DNA of 64,000 nucleotides. Source: Cyclina sinensis. Its lineage: Eukaryota; Mollusca; Bivalvia; Venerida; Veneridae. How positions within the stretch are numbered: the first letter of the stretch is position 1; each line of letters begins with the position of its first letter. Location of the stretch: NCBI GenBank assembly GCA_012932295.1, contig JAAONU010000009.1, forward strand, positions 13,371,796 through 13,435,795, given 5' to 3'. The notes under the pieces were generated by a model. It was not told the DNA's origin and ran no database searches. It saw only the letters and a program-made list of their open reading frames with translations. Below, one piece after another: positions 1 through 12,339 of the stretch. The translations under genes were made by a program, and so were the position numbers.

Positions 1-2745
1 ATATAAACATATTACTGTTGTCTTATATAAAGTATCGAATTATGCCTTTCACAGAGTGAGTGCCCTTTTCCTTCCCCAAGAGAACACATCATTTAACCTT
101 GTTTGTTCGATAAAAATATAGCCGAATTCTGACTTTACGACAGAATTAAAGTAGCCGTTGTCATGGTAACAGAACAAATTTCATGCATTATTGACAGAGC
201 GGCTGACAAACGATTGTGCTGACATGAGTGATTGTGGAAGAAGATATCTGATTGTGAAATTCACTCCAGAGGAACGCTGGAGACATGTGAAAATAAAACA
301 GACTCCCTATGGCTTTATAAAGTGCATATATCTAATACTAATAACTTCTTTCACAAAATACCAAAACCATGACTTGTAAGCAAATCTGGAACTAAGAAAG
401 TCAAACTGTTTTGCTGTATGTTGCTAAAACAATTCAGAAAAATCTTCGAAATAAAGACACACTATTTTATGAGTGTACACTGTAAAAAAATTAATTGTAC
501 GCTTGGCAGATCTTTGAACAAATATTCTGAAGACAGAAAGATGTAATTATGGAGTTGTTATCAAATTTTAATATTTTAATCATTCTTATTTCATTTTATA
601 TGGTATATAGCATAAGTATGACAAAAACACACGGTTGCGAAAAAAGCATAATCTGTAAGCGTGCATGGTCTCAACTCACGATTTCAAAACTAGGTAGTTT
701 TTTAACTGAATACGTTTGTTTTATTACTAGGGTTGCTGGGATAAATTCGAAATCACATAAACATGTTTATTATTTCTCAAAAAATCATATCAGAGTAAAT
801 TTATACGGCCAGCCAGACACTGGGCTTTAAAATTAAATGCAAGCGGATATCTAATTTCTAAACAGTAGAATGGTGGATGCCTCATTGTAAATTGTCAAAA
901 AACAGGGCATTTTTTGAGACCTGAGATCATCTAAATGGATTGTGTTAAACTGTATTTGTCTGCAAGCCTTACTTAAATATTAAGAACTAGATTTTGGGTT
1001 TGTTGGTAACAGATACCTATTATGTTCAACTAATTTCACATAACAAGAACTGAATATAACTGTACCATAATTGTGCCAGTACAAAATAACAAATAGAAAC
1101 TAAAAAAGTTGTAGTTGCATTTCAAAACGTTTGGTATATACTTCATATATACTAAATATTTTAGGGGACCACGTTAATCTGACAATTAACGCCATCTTGA
1201 ATGCTTTACGTTCTTTCTTGTCTTTTGGAAGCTTGCTGTAAAAAAATTCCGTACACAGACCCTAGTACAGACAATAATCTATCAGTTCTTGTAAATCTTG
1301 ATATATCTGATCAATACAACATACCATAGTACAGATTATCGATTTGTCTTTCGCCTCTAATGCTTATAGAAGATGGGATTGCCAATAACCTTACAGCTAT
1401 TGTAACGATATTGGTTGCAAAGACACTAAATGGATACAAACAATGTTCTGATTAGGAATTCTGAACAGCAAGACCTCGTTGGTGTATCGTTTCTATGACT
1501 TGTTCGATGAAGTCAATTTCGGAATGCCTTGATTAGATATGCGGCTTATAAATGCATTCTGTTTCGGCAAGTCTAAAATAATCTATTAAATCTTCTCATA
1601 TTTCTGAACATATGTGATAAGTCTGGAATCGCACTAGTCCATTTTCAATGCGTTAGAGATCGGTTCGAGATAATCTCTAATTTAATCTTACAATATCTTG
1701 ATATATATACCAGAAAAAGGGATTTAAATAAAACATGTACCTTACTACTAGTGTCCTTTTCAATAAATATAAAAAATATCTTAGATTATTTTCATCAGTT
1801 TTTACATGGTTATGTCAACACATATCATGTATAAAATATTATTTAAAGATTTCTATATAGCGTGAGAGTTGCATCATAAATAGTAAATATACCTGCGAGT
1901 CAATGTCGAAAAAACTGCGCATCAATGATATGTATTTTATAATTTAACTTAAAGTCACATTAAATATCGTAATTCATTCCATGTTGATATTTCTTTGAGT
2001 ATAATAAAAGTTAAAGAATAAATGTTACTGCTGCAAATAATTTTATTTAATTGTATTGTAAAACGCCCTTAACAACAAAAACAACAGTTATAATTTAGGT
2101 AATATTAAAATCAAGCATCGTTTGTCAGACGTCACCTTGCAAATCAAAGTATTGAAAACACTGTGCAAATTTGCCATAGGTTTAATGCAATCAAAGATAC
2201 TATCATTCTAGATAGAGGGACATTTCATTTCCCCCCAAGTTAAATCTGAAATGCTATCTCTTATTCTTCTTTATTCATTTCATTTTTCTAAACATTTCAC
2301 TTACATTTTCGTTATTGTATGTTCCCTAGTAAACAATCTCTGCTTTTGATCTATCTTAAGGTTAAGCTACCTTTGGTTAATTTTAACCAGTTTCTGACAT
2401 TGTTCAGTTGATGACACGCTAACATCGTTTTCATCCTTTATTGTATTGATATCATGGACATGTTCATGTGTGGTTCAAATGCTATGTGTACAAAGTATTC
2501 AACTGTTTGCTTTACACAATAATGACCTGCAAGGAAGGCACGGACTATTGCAAAATACGAGAAGATGAAAAAGATGAATTTGGAGGCCCGTTCTACAATC
2601 GTGGACAGCAGCCTCCAGTCATACAAAGTTATTATACAAGTTTATACACTGAGATTAAATTCAAGCAAGATGTAATCACTAAATAATAATTTTGTTGTAA
2701 AGCATGCAGGCTATTTATGATAAAACATCAAACAATCTAGCACTT
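1..2745. other. No recognisable feature
   Basis: This AT-rich stretch holds only short open frames with no recognisable domain, coding bias or splice-consistent exon. I see no tandem array and no transposon terminus in it. It is best read as intergenic or intronic DNA. Confidence 0.5.
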
Positions 2746-2746
2746 T

Positions 2747-4573
2747 ATTGATCTGTCCAATATTTACCATACTAACCTGTCAAAAACTTTACATACTGAT
2801 CTGTCCAATACTTTACGTACTGATTTTTCCAATACTTTACATACTGATCTGTCCAGTGCTTTACATACTGATCTGTCTAGTGCTTTACATACTGATCTGT
2901 CTAGTGCTTTACATACTGATCTGTCCAGTACTTTACATACTGATCTGTCCAGTACTTTACATACTGATCTGTCCAGTGCTTTACATACTGATCTGTCCAG
3001 TACTTTACATACTGATTTGGCCGATACTTTACATACTGATCTGTCCAGTACTTTACATACTGATCTGTCCAATACTTTACATACTGATTTGGCCGATACT
3101 TTACATACTGATCTGTCCAATACTTTACATACTGATCTGTCCAGTGCTTTACATACTGATCTGTCCAGGTCTTTACATACTGATTTGGCCGATACTTTAC
3201 ATACTGATCTGTCGAATACTTTACATACTGATCTATCCAGTACTTTACATACTGATCTGTCCAATACTTTACATACTGATTTGGCCGATACTTTACATAC
3301 TGATCTGTCCAGTGCTTTACATACGGATTTGTCCAATACTTCACATACTGATTTGGCCAATACGTTACATACTGATCTATCCAGTACTTTACGTACTGAT
3401 TTGTCTTACATTTCACATAATGATCTGTCTAGTGCTTTACATACTGATTTGTCCAATACTTTACATACTGATTTGGCCGATACTTTACATACTGATCTGT
3501 CCAGTGCTTTACATACTGATTTGTCCAATACTTCACATACTGATTTGGCCAATACGTTACATACTGATCTATCCAGTACTTTACGTATTGATTTGTCTTA
3601 CATTTCAAATAATGATCTGTCTAGTGCTTTACATACTGATTTGTCCAATACTTTACATACTGATATGGCCTATACTTTACATACTGATCTGTCAAGTGCT
3701 TTACATACTGATTTGTCCAATACTTTACATACTGATATGGCCTATACTTTACATACTGATCTGTCCAGTACTTTACATACTGATCTGTCTAGTGCTTTAC
3801 ATACTGATCTTTCCAATACTTTTCATACTGATTTGCCCAATAATTTACATAGTGATCTGTCCAGTACATAACATACTGATAGGTCAAGAACTTTACATAC
3901 TGAACTTTCCAGTACTTTACATACTCATCTGTCCAGAACCTTTCATACTGATCTGTCTAGTAGATTATATACTATTGATATGTCCAGTTCTTTAAACTGA
4001 TCTATTACTTATTGATCTGTGCAGTACTCTATATACTGATCTGTCCAATACTTTACATATAGACCTGTCCAGTTCTTTACTTACAGATCTGTCCAACACT
4101 TTGCATACTAATCTGTCTAGTACTTTACCTATTGTTCTGTTCAGTACTTTACATCGATCTATTACTTACTGATCTGTCCAGAACTTTACATACTGATCAG
4201 TGCAGAACTTTACATAATGATCTGTCCAGGTCTTTACATACTGGTCTATCCAGTACTTTACATACTGACCTGTGCAGTACTTTACATACAGATTTGCCCA
4301 GTACTTTACATACTGATCTGTTCTGTACTTTAGATACTTATCTGTCCAATATTTTACATACAGATCTGATCAGAACTTTACCTACTGATATATCCAGTAC
4401 TTTACATACTGATTTGTCTACTACTTTACATACTGATTTGTCTACTACTTTACATACTGATTTGTCCAATGGTTTAAATCCTGATCTGTTAAGTACTTGA
4501 CATACTGATTTGTCCAGTACATGACATACTGATTTGTCCAATACTTCACATACTGATCTGTCCAGTACTTTAT
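2747..4573. repeat. 24-bp minisatellite, about 75 copies
   Basis: Tandem copies of a 24-bp unit built on CTTTACATACTGATCTGTCC plus a 4-base variable end. The main subtypes read GATCTGTCCAGT, GATTTGTCCAAT and GATTTGGCCGAT. The central part is the cleanest and the 3' part (after about 3860) is more diverged. Because 24 is a multiple of three, several frames on both strands stay open through long stretches, giving artificial 8-residue repeat proteins such as TDLSSTLH and DRSVCKVL. A 192-bp (8-unit) higher-order period is visible: the variant TTGTCTTACATTTCA occurs near 3401 and again near 3593. I do not regard any of these frames as a gene. Confidence 0.93.
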
Positions 4574-5041
4574 AAAACTTCATCATTTACGTCCGATGTT
4601 CCTTAGCACAGATTACTTAAATTGTTTTGCGGTGTAATAAGCAAAGAGACTACTATACGTTCAAGAAAACTATGTGAAGCTTACGGAACTGTAGTCCACT
4701 TGCAAGAGTCACTTGCTAACGTGCTGAAATCACAATGCCTAATTATGAGATCGGTTTGCACCTATTTTTCTCTGGCCATATTCGCAAGGAGCTTACATAA
4801 GTTCACTAAACGCCGACTATAAATAAAAAATAATAGAACAGGAATTTAAACGGTACGGTGAGTTCCACCTTCTCATAACCTTTGCTACACTGTTCTGTAT
4901 TTGCTGTGGCATTTACATTGACACTGAAATTACTACATTATAATCTAGGCATTTCCTGGAATATGTAAGAAAGTAAATTTCTGTAATCTTAAGTAACATG
5001 CAAAATTCATTAACACAGTACCAAGAATATATATATTGTAC
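4574..5041. other. No recognisable feature
   Basis: Sequence between the 24-bp array and the left arm of the inverted repeat. Only a weak open frame of about 66 codons without a convincing ATG is present, and no domain is recognisable. Confidence 0.4.
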
Positions 5042-5486
5042 GACTGCATGAAAGATTATCAACCGAAAAAATGGTTCTTGTGCTTCACAGGGGTAAACCC
5101 ACATATGTATGCCGAACTGGCATTCGCTTCAAATCAGGTACTTCGGTGACTACATTTGTGGCAAGAATCGAGCTGAAAAAAGAGGTAAGAATTGCATTTA
5201 AGATTGAATTCTGTAAAACTGGCTTGTTCTCTTTAACATATCTCAATGCAGTTCGACCGCGCCCACACTGCAAAATACAAACATGTGTTTCTTCACGTGT
5301 AAGTGAAAGAATGGAAAAGAAAAACTTGATGTCCTGTCGGACTTACTGTCAGGAAAATGAATAAACTTTTATGATCGCATGAAAATAATTTTGTTTGTGT
5401 CTATATATGGTGCAAATTATGCCACGGAAACTTTACTGATGCCGAAAATAGTACAGTGCACTAGCATATTAAATTCAAGACTTACA
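5042..5486 (+). repeat. Left arm of large inverted repeat
   Basis: Roughly 445 bp that recur in reverse complement at 6701-7120. Landmarks shared by both arms are CATACATATG-type sequence, TGGCAAGAATCGAGCTGAA, and AGTACAGTGCACTA near the inner end. Identity by eye is about 80-85% with small indels. Open frames in this arm are not preserved in the other, so the arm appears non-coding. The outer ends start next to GACTGCATGAAAGAT. The pair looks like a fold-back transposon or an old inverted duplication. Confidence 0.85.
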
Positions 5487-5798
5487 CTCAAATTATTCAT
5501 TGAAAAAACATCATAGGCATCCATATATGACGTATTGGCTACATATGTGGGCGATGGCTACAATGGTGCTTTTAAAAGGATTATACAGTGATAATTATAC
5601 GCTTATTCATTTACTTCTTTTTCGTATTGTACGAAATTGTTGACAAATTCAAAGAAATGTATCATATTTTAAGTCATAAATACTGACGTCACAATGCACA
5701 GTATTTTCGGCTTTTTTCCGGTGTTCTTCATCGAACCACAAAATAGTAATTTAAATATCTCGGTAAAATGAGTCCACTTATAATGTCAAATTTTATTT

Positions 5799-5940
5799 AA
5801 GGAATAAACAGCACAATTGATGTTTTATCGGTGTATAAAATATATTGGGGCAGTTCAAATTAGGTGAAGTCCGCCCGACACTGAATCGACCCCATTGTAT
5901 TTTACACCAATATAGCATCAAAATATGCAGTTTATTCCTT
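5799..5940. mobile_element. Palindromic fold-back MITE (142 bp)
   Basis: A near-palindrome with arms of about 50 bp. The left arm starts AAGGAATAAACAGCACA and runs to a GGGG near 5853. The right arm ends TGCAGTTTATTCCTT and mirrors it with a few mismatches. The short centre includes GGTGAAGTCCGCCCGAC. It lies inside the spacer of the larger inverted repeat, so it is either a nested insertion or part of a compound fold-back element. No coding capacity and no recognisable superfamily terminus. Confidence 0.75.
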
Positions 5941-6700
5941 ATGTTCACATTTGTTTTCAAGAATTGCAAGTGCAAAGTGAGAAAAGCGTGCATTAATGAT
6001 AGTTCAATGAGCGATAAATACAGATCTGAAAAAGTTTTCAACGAGTAAAATGTATTAATTTTTCTAAAGTTCTTTAACTTCTCACGGTATGAGCGATATT
6101 AATCTATTTGTTACATCTTGTTGTTCACCGTTTTCACATTTAACTCCTCAGACTTCTCTAGATAGCTTAATATTTCAACTGGCATCTTAAAATCGTTTCG
6201 AAATCCCATGGTATTTTCATCACAACCTATCCAAATAGAACGTTCTAAATCATTCATCATTGCAGGTTTGTACCTCTAGTTTTTTGTAATTCAGGCTTCT
6301 GTTAAATTAAATTTTGTGTTTTCTTCATAGGTGAATAGTCCGATTTATATAAGATTCGCTGAAATGCTTTGAGTATTGAACCTTTTTCTTAATCAATGAT
6401 CTAAAAGATTACAGTGTGTAAATAGATGGTGAAGATCGAAATCTTTAAGTGCATGGTAAAGGTCTCGGTGGAAAAGAAACACGTTCGTTTCTTTTAGAAT
6501 GTCGTTTCTTAGCATTAGCTTACCTTAGGTCTTTTAACAGTTTACCTTTTAAATTTTCCATCTGAAGACTGAAAAAAAGTATTTCCGTATTAGACAGCCT
6601 TTAATTTTTTAACTGCTTTAGATGATGTTACCACATATGTTGCCAATACACCCATAATAATATTGATGCTAAAGATGTTTTTACCATTTTTTTTAAATTC

Positions 6701-7120
6701 TAAGTCTTGAACTCAACAAGTTAGTGCACTGTACTATTTTTGGCATCAATAAAGTTCCCATAGCATAATTTGTACAATATATGGAAATAAACCCATTATT
6801 TTCATGCAATCATAAACGATTGTCCATTTTCCCGACAGAAAGGCCGAATGGACATCAAGTGTTTCTTTGTCATTCTTCCACTTACAGCAAACATATGTTG
6901 GTATTTTGTAGTGTGTGCTCGGTCAAACTGCATCGAGATAGGTTAAAGAAAACATTTATTTAATTCAATCATAAATGCAATTCAGCTCGATTCTTGCCAC
7001 ATATGTAGTCACGGAAGTACCGCATATGATTTGAAGCGAATGCCAATTCGGCATACATATGTGAGTCTACCCCTGTAAAGCACAAACTCCTTTTTTCGGT
7101 TGATTATCTTTCATGCAGTC
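6701..7120 (-). repeat. Right arm of large inverted repeat
   Basis: Inverted partner of 5042-5486. Read on the minus strand it starts GACTGCATGAAAGATAATC and ends near AGTTCAAGACTTA, as the left arm does. Spacer between arms is about 1.2 kb. The outer boundary lies just before CAGCCCCTTTCCCCC. Confidence 0.85.
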
Positions 7121-7474
7121 ATGCAGCCCCTTTCCCCCACCATCCCCTATGTGCTTGATTTTTTTCTCGAGGGTGATTGAGTGAGAGTTTCAGTTAATGT
7201 GTGTAAGACATAAATTGAAAAAACAAATCCACTTAAGCCAAACTAAATTAACGAAATAAAACAGAAGTATAAACAGAATCCCTCTATAGACAAACAATCC
7301 ATTTCCATAATTTCTGTTTGAAAAAAAAGCATAACTGACACCAAAAAATACATTTACTTGGCATTTCAAATCAAAAAGTAACCTTCACACAGATATAATT
7401 ATCTAAGCTGTTTTGAAATAACAAATATTTGACTATCCTGTGTAGAAAGAAGAAGAAAAAAGACGAAATCTTAC

Positions 7475-7554
7475 CGGATCTCCAAACATTGTTAAACTCT
7501 CTGTTAATTACGTTGCATCCAGTGAAGTAATTACCAGGTAATTAAAACACTCAT
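7475..7554 (-). pseudogene. Degenerate exon b, copy 1 of duplicated segment
   Basis: Paralogue of the exon-like block at 19874-19951. The same donor is present (exon end GGAGATCCG then GTAAG) and the same acceptor position (ATATAG before ATGAGTG). Relative to copy 2 it has one extra codon, an in-frame TAA and a net one-base deletion just before AACAATGTTTGG. If the exon is real, this copy is broken. The product is unknown. Its upstream partner exon would be at 8436-8499, about 880 bp away, which matches the 849-bp spacing in copy 2. Confidence 0.35.
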
Positions 7555-8309
7555 CTATATCACAGCCAGATAATTTTTACACGGCTCAGAAAACTACAAT
7601 TTCTCCAGAAAATTACTTCTTGGAAAATCATTAGCACTAAATTCGCGAGTTGGTTTTTTGTGTATTGTACTGATGAGATAACCTAGTTAAGTTAATTTCC
7701 TGCGACAGGAAAGTCAGACAGATATATGCCGAAAAAGGAATGAAAACATAAAGATTTCTAAGTATCATTTAATCTGTTATCTAATGTATACTAAAATTTC
7801 ATGTGTCTTAATTTTGATTCGTGTTTTACTGTTAATGTTATTATCTTAAGGTCATTTGTTTTCAACTTTACAAGCCTTAAGAAAACCGAACAACTTTTCA
7901 TAACAATGTACACATGTCTTTGAATCTATTCATGCATCATGTTGTTATATGTCTAAAATGTATATTTTTGTTTTTCTGTTGGAATTATATTCCCGGTTCA
8001 AGAGTGTTAAACTTTACTGGCCTCTTCGAGTCTATTCATTTCAAAGTAACGCGTTTCATTAAGTCCTCTCTCATTGCTTAAGCCAATTCGTGCTAAATAT
8101 TGCAAATGTCTTTCAGTACACTATTTCTTAACAAAAAACAAAAACCCGTCAATTTGCTTGGAAATCTTTAAGTCCATTCAGTTTATGTTCGTGATCCCAT
8201 TCTTTCGTATTCAAAGTGACAACTGCTTCTCTTCAAAGTGGAATATTGATCCGATTAAGGCAGCACATACATATTAATTAAGGGGGTATAAATTCCTATC
8301 GCTGAACTT

Positions 8310-8435
8310 TAAAACGTTCATTTAACAACAAAGTACGGTCTGTATCAATATTTATTCTCCACGTTGTTTGACAAGCAACGCTTGTAGATTGATATTAAAT
8401 AAAAGCTCGGTGATCAATATAACACAGCAGTTCAC
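8310..8435 (-). other. Conserved block beside exon a, copy 1
   Basis: Very similar to about 20695-20800 (roughly 92-95% by eye), more so than the flanks of the duplication. It contains a short hairpin (CAAGCAACGCTTG, stem CAAGC/GCTTG). On the minus strand it lies just downstream of the proposed exon a and carries an AATAAA. It could be an intronic element, a 3' UTR of a short transcript, or a recently converted tract. No coding frame is preserved. Confidence 0.5.
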
Positions 8436-8499
8436 CAGAAGTTGATCTGCTGTTTGCAGGGAGAATGTTGTAAGATATATCAGCGTATGTTTCATCCAT
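8436..8499 (-). CDS. Candidate first coding exon a, copy 1 (unknown gene)
   Basis: Minus-strand ATG at 8499 followed by 21 codons beginning MDETYADISYNIL and ending before a possible donor (TTCTG then GTGAAC), phase 1. The paralogue at 20801-20864 has identical length and the same donor. Phase 1 matches the acceptor of the block at 7475-7554. Against it, all five differences between the copies change the amino acid, so purifying selection is not shown, and the identity continues well past the proposed donor. If the donor is not used, the frame stops about 12 codons later. Function unknown. Confidence 0.28.
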
Positions 8500-11400
8500 C
8501 TTGAAAACACATAACGTTTTGAGTAACGTTTTGAGTAAAGAACGTTTATAAACGTTTATAAATTAAAGTGTTGAGCTGGTCATACTGAAAACAGCCTAGT
8601 TGCTTTATGTCACATTCTGGGAGAAGGACGATAAACTTCAGTATTTACAAGAGAAAGATTTAATTAACAATTTTTGCTTTGCATCTTTGCAGTTCTGAGC
8701 ACTAGATGTCTTTAAACCGCCAGTTTACTCAACATGCTTTATTGTTTTTTCTACTGGAAGACATTGACGGATTCCGACGCTTGAAAAAACACTTTTTACA
8801 TGTTACATGTTGGTCGTTTATTGTTTCATTTGTCCACATCTTCCGTTTACAAATAACATATGAGTAATTAACTATACTGCAACATTCTAACTTTTATATA
8901 TTCATATATCATTTCTAGTTTTTTGTTTGTTTGAAGTAGACTAGTTCTCGAACACTGTTCAAACCAGACTTGACTTTCTGAGTCTATACAACATTTTAGA
9001 CAATGCGAAAGTGTGTAAGTAAAAGGGTAAATTTGTTGCTGTCTTAAAAGTAGGGCCTTTTTTGTTATAAATTTGACAGTTAATATTAGATATTTTATTA
9101 TCAAGTATTTACATACATACATTGTGTGTATAAACTATAAACATTAATATATTTTTGTATCTAAAAGATGGAAGTCTAATTAACAGAAACCACACTCATT
9201 AAAGTTAAGGCTTTCAAGCTAACATCAAACGGAGAGCGAACGACGGGGTGTTCTATATCGTTTTAAATAATCTCCAGTTTTATTTAGTATTTGTCGTAAA
9301 TCCCTTGTCATTTTGTTCCGTTGTGACCTCATATTTCTAAGCGGTTAATATTTTAAACAGTTCTTTAAAGAGCCGGATTCGCTTTCAAACAAAAAGCATG
9401 GTAAAAAAACAGGATTTTACATTTGTGTTACAACTGTTTTTCTAACAAGCATCTGAATTTATACCAGACATTGGAAATTCGAAATTGGAAAGGATACAAG
9501 ACATTGTAAGGTCTCGTGACTATCCACGTGACCGTAGCTAATTTGAATAATGGGAATGTTCGTTTCCTGCTTAGTTATAAAATATTATATATTCATGTTA
9601 TTCTAGTATATTTAATATTTGTGAGCGAAACTGAGCTTTTAAACTTGTTTGACTAAAGGAGACAAAACGATAAGTATTTATAATAAGTTTTTAAGCTTTT
9701 TAAAGCTTTTTTTTGTTTGTTTATTGAATAAACTAGGATAATTACTTATTAATCAAAAGCGCGATATAAACTCTTAAGAGAGAAAAGAAACAAACAAACT
9801 GATGTTAACAGTCATACTTCAAGCATTCAGACAAACTGGGCTATTCAGTTGAGTTTTTTGAACTCTGAGAGCTGGGACCTAATATAATATGTTGTTCCCA
9901 GGTTAGAGTCAGACTGCGTGATAGCCCTGTAAGCAATAGAGTCTATATAATTGGTACTGTTAAAATCACGTAGACAGAAAACAAATAAATGGAAGTATTT
10001 ATCGATACCACTAACAGTATGTCATTCATCCAGACATACTTAGAACGTTGTCTTCATTATCTTAGAAAATGAGCAAGGAAAAGAAAGTATTCTCTATGGA
10101 TAAGTTATGTCCTGAACAAAGTATGTCTTAAGTAAAACTCCCCGAAACGATAGTCTGGTGTAGAAATTATTACAACTCGTACCGAATGTGTCACGTTATC
10201 GATAAAAACCACATATGAAAAATATTTTGCACAGAAATGCACTATCCAGCAGTTCCGGTATACGTAACTTCTCTAAGACTTTGTAAAACGCTTTCAGAAC
10301 TAATTTTGAATAATTTCAGATCTATTACACTGAAAGTAATTTCATAATTAGTTTTTTTCTTTACGCTTAAACATTGATTCAAAAGGAAATTTCTAAATAA
10401 AACTATGTTCAAGGATTGAATATTTGATGTTCATTTTCGAAGAAGTAAAAAGACTGATGAATTACAAAATGTCTGAAAAACATTAGAACGTACACAATAT
10501 ATTCAATGTGTAATTGTGCTCTATTGTATAGTAATTTCGAACCGTATCAGGACTTTCCTTTTTGAAATTTCTTGACTGCAATCAGTGTTTCAGCATGACT
10601 GTTTTTGTTTGAATCCATCAATAACATGACTACCAAGTTATGGTTATTGCAAACCCGTCATTTAGTTGTGATTCAAGTTTACTGCGTCCATTTACTTCAG
10701 AATGTTGTCAGTCTGTGCTGCTTAATTCACTATTTGAAAGGCCTCATATGCAGTCGATAATCCATCAGTGCTTACAAATATCATTAAACAGAAATCTTAA
10801 AAAAAACATATAATCGATTTAGCACGTTTTAAGATTATCAATTTGGCTGCCACTTTTTGCCTGTAAAAGCTGGACAATGTAGTGTATGGGTACAAACAAT
10901 ATTCTCAGTCATGTGAGCATTAAACACTTGTCCAAATATAAAAAAATGACGTCACGTAAATGTGTTACCTATCAGCATTGATGTTATTTACATGTAGGGA
11001 AAATGGACGGAGCACTAATCTATAATTAGATCCTTCTTTGCTTGTACCAAATTTGATCTAGGTATCTCATTTAAAAATATTTATTGATAGTCATTGCATT
11101 TAGAAGATTCTATTTTTAGAAATAGAATATCATTTCTTAATTTGACTTTGACTTTGAACCAAATCTCGACAGCTTATTAAGTAAAACAGTTGAGTAATAT
11201 GTAAATGCTGAAATAATGTCATATAGAAAATATACGACATAATTCTCGTTTTTATTGAAGCTATTGGGAAGTATCTTTCGTTTAAAACAATTCTTCTGTC
11301 AAGAAGAAATATCAACTCACTGTTTTAATTAATGAGATAGTTTAACAGCTTGTGTTGGTGTCAGAAATCCACTAACCAATATGGCTGCGCTCTGGGAAGA

Positions 11401-12339
11401 CACGTTTTAACTCGGTTAAAGCAGTTACTGGCTTCATGGAGTAATAATGCATTTAACATTGCGGTTTGCATTTTATTGCTGTAACAAAGTTAATGACACA
11501 TTTGTAGATATACAGTCATTTTAAAAGATGAATATACATCAGGAGACACAAAACCATTTTAGTTCATTTTCACGAGAATTATCATACTGTGAGACAATTT
11601 TTTGACTTTGTAAAATAAGAAACGTTGTAAAAATAGTATGTCATACAAATACAACAGCAAAGCGCTGCAACATTATCAAGTGCATTATGTACCGTTTGCA
11701 AAACATAGACAAGATTATTTGTTTCATTTTTTACTTATCTTCTTTTTCAGTATTTCCATTGGCTCCCTTTGAAGCCAGGAAACTATTTGTATAAAGAAAT
11801 TCGTATGGCTATTGAAGGACATTTGATAAGATTCAGTCATCTGTAAAAACAAGTACTTCATTTTTTAAACGACATTGCTAAACTGATTCACAATTTTGCT
11901 GGTGAAAGTGTCAACGTAAAACGGCATCTGTTCACATCAGGGACATGACAATGAAATCTGTGTGTAGATCAAATTCAATGAAACATTTGCAATCCCGGAC
12001 GGCCTTGCTTAAGTATTGATTTCTGTTTAATATTGCATATATGCTGAAAGAAAACAATTAGTCGGAGCTGCTGCATGTTGTGTTATTGTGATTTGCAAGA
12101 TTGTTGACATGTTGTATGATAAGGGTGATTATTCTTTTATTGTAAAACACGTAATCGGAGCGACGGTTGCATTCAGAGTTGTAAAACGATTTCTTTTGGT
12201 GTGTAGCTGGAATATTTTTATGCAGATCAAATAACACAGTTGCTATTTTCTTGTACTGTTCTCTTTAATGTCTAACAGGCATGTATAAAGCTGGCAAAAA
12301 CGTGCTTTTAAAGCAACCGTACAAAACATTGACCTGACG
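8500..12339. other. Non-coding flank of duplicated segment, otherwise featureless
   Basis: About 8500-8660 and 9890-10140 match 20865-20950 and 21090-21290, so this is part of the older copy-1/copy-2 duplication. A short direct repeat of AACGTTTTGAGTAA lies near 8515-8545. Beyond 10.15 kb I see nothing but AT-rich single-copy-looking DNA up to the 81-bp array. Confidence 0.5.

Noticed and set aside
2748..3995. 415-codon plus-strand frame and 198/284-codon frames over the 24-bp array
   Set aside because: All are 8-residue repeats that result from a 24-bp period without stops and occur on both strands at once. There is no start context, unique domain or codon bias.
2747..4573. CRISPR-like array
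   Set aside because: Units are contiguous with no unique spacers, and the DNA is clearly eukaryotic.
5071..5364. 97-codon frame in the left arm of the inverted repeat
   Set aside because: The other arm has indels and stops in the matching frame, so no protein is conserved.
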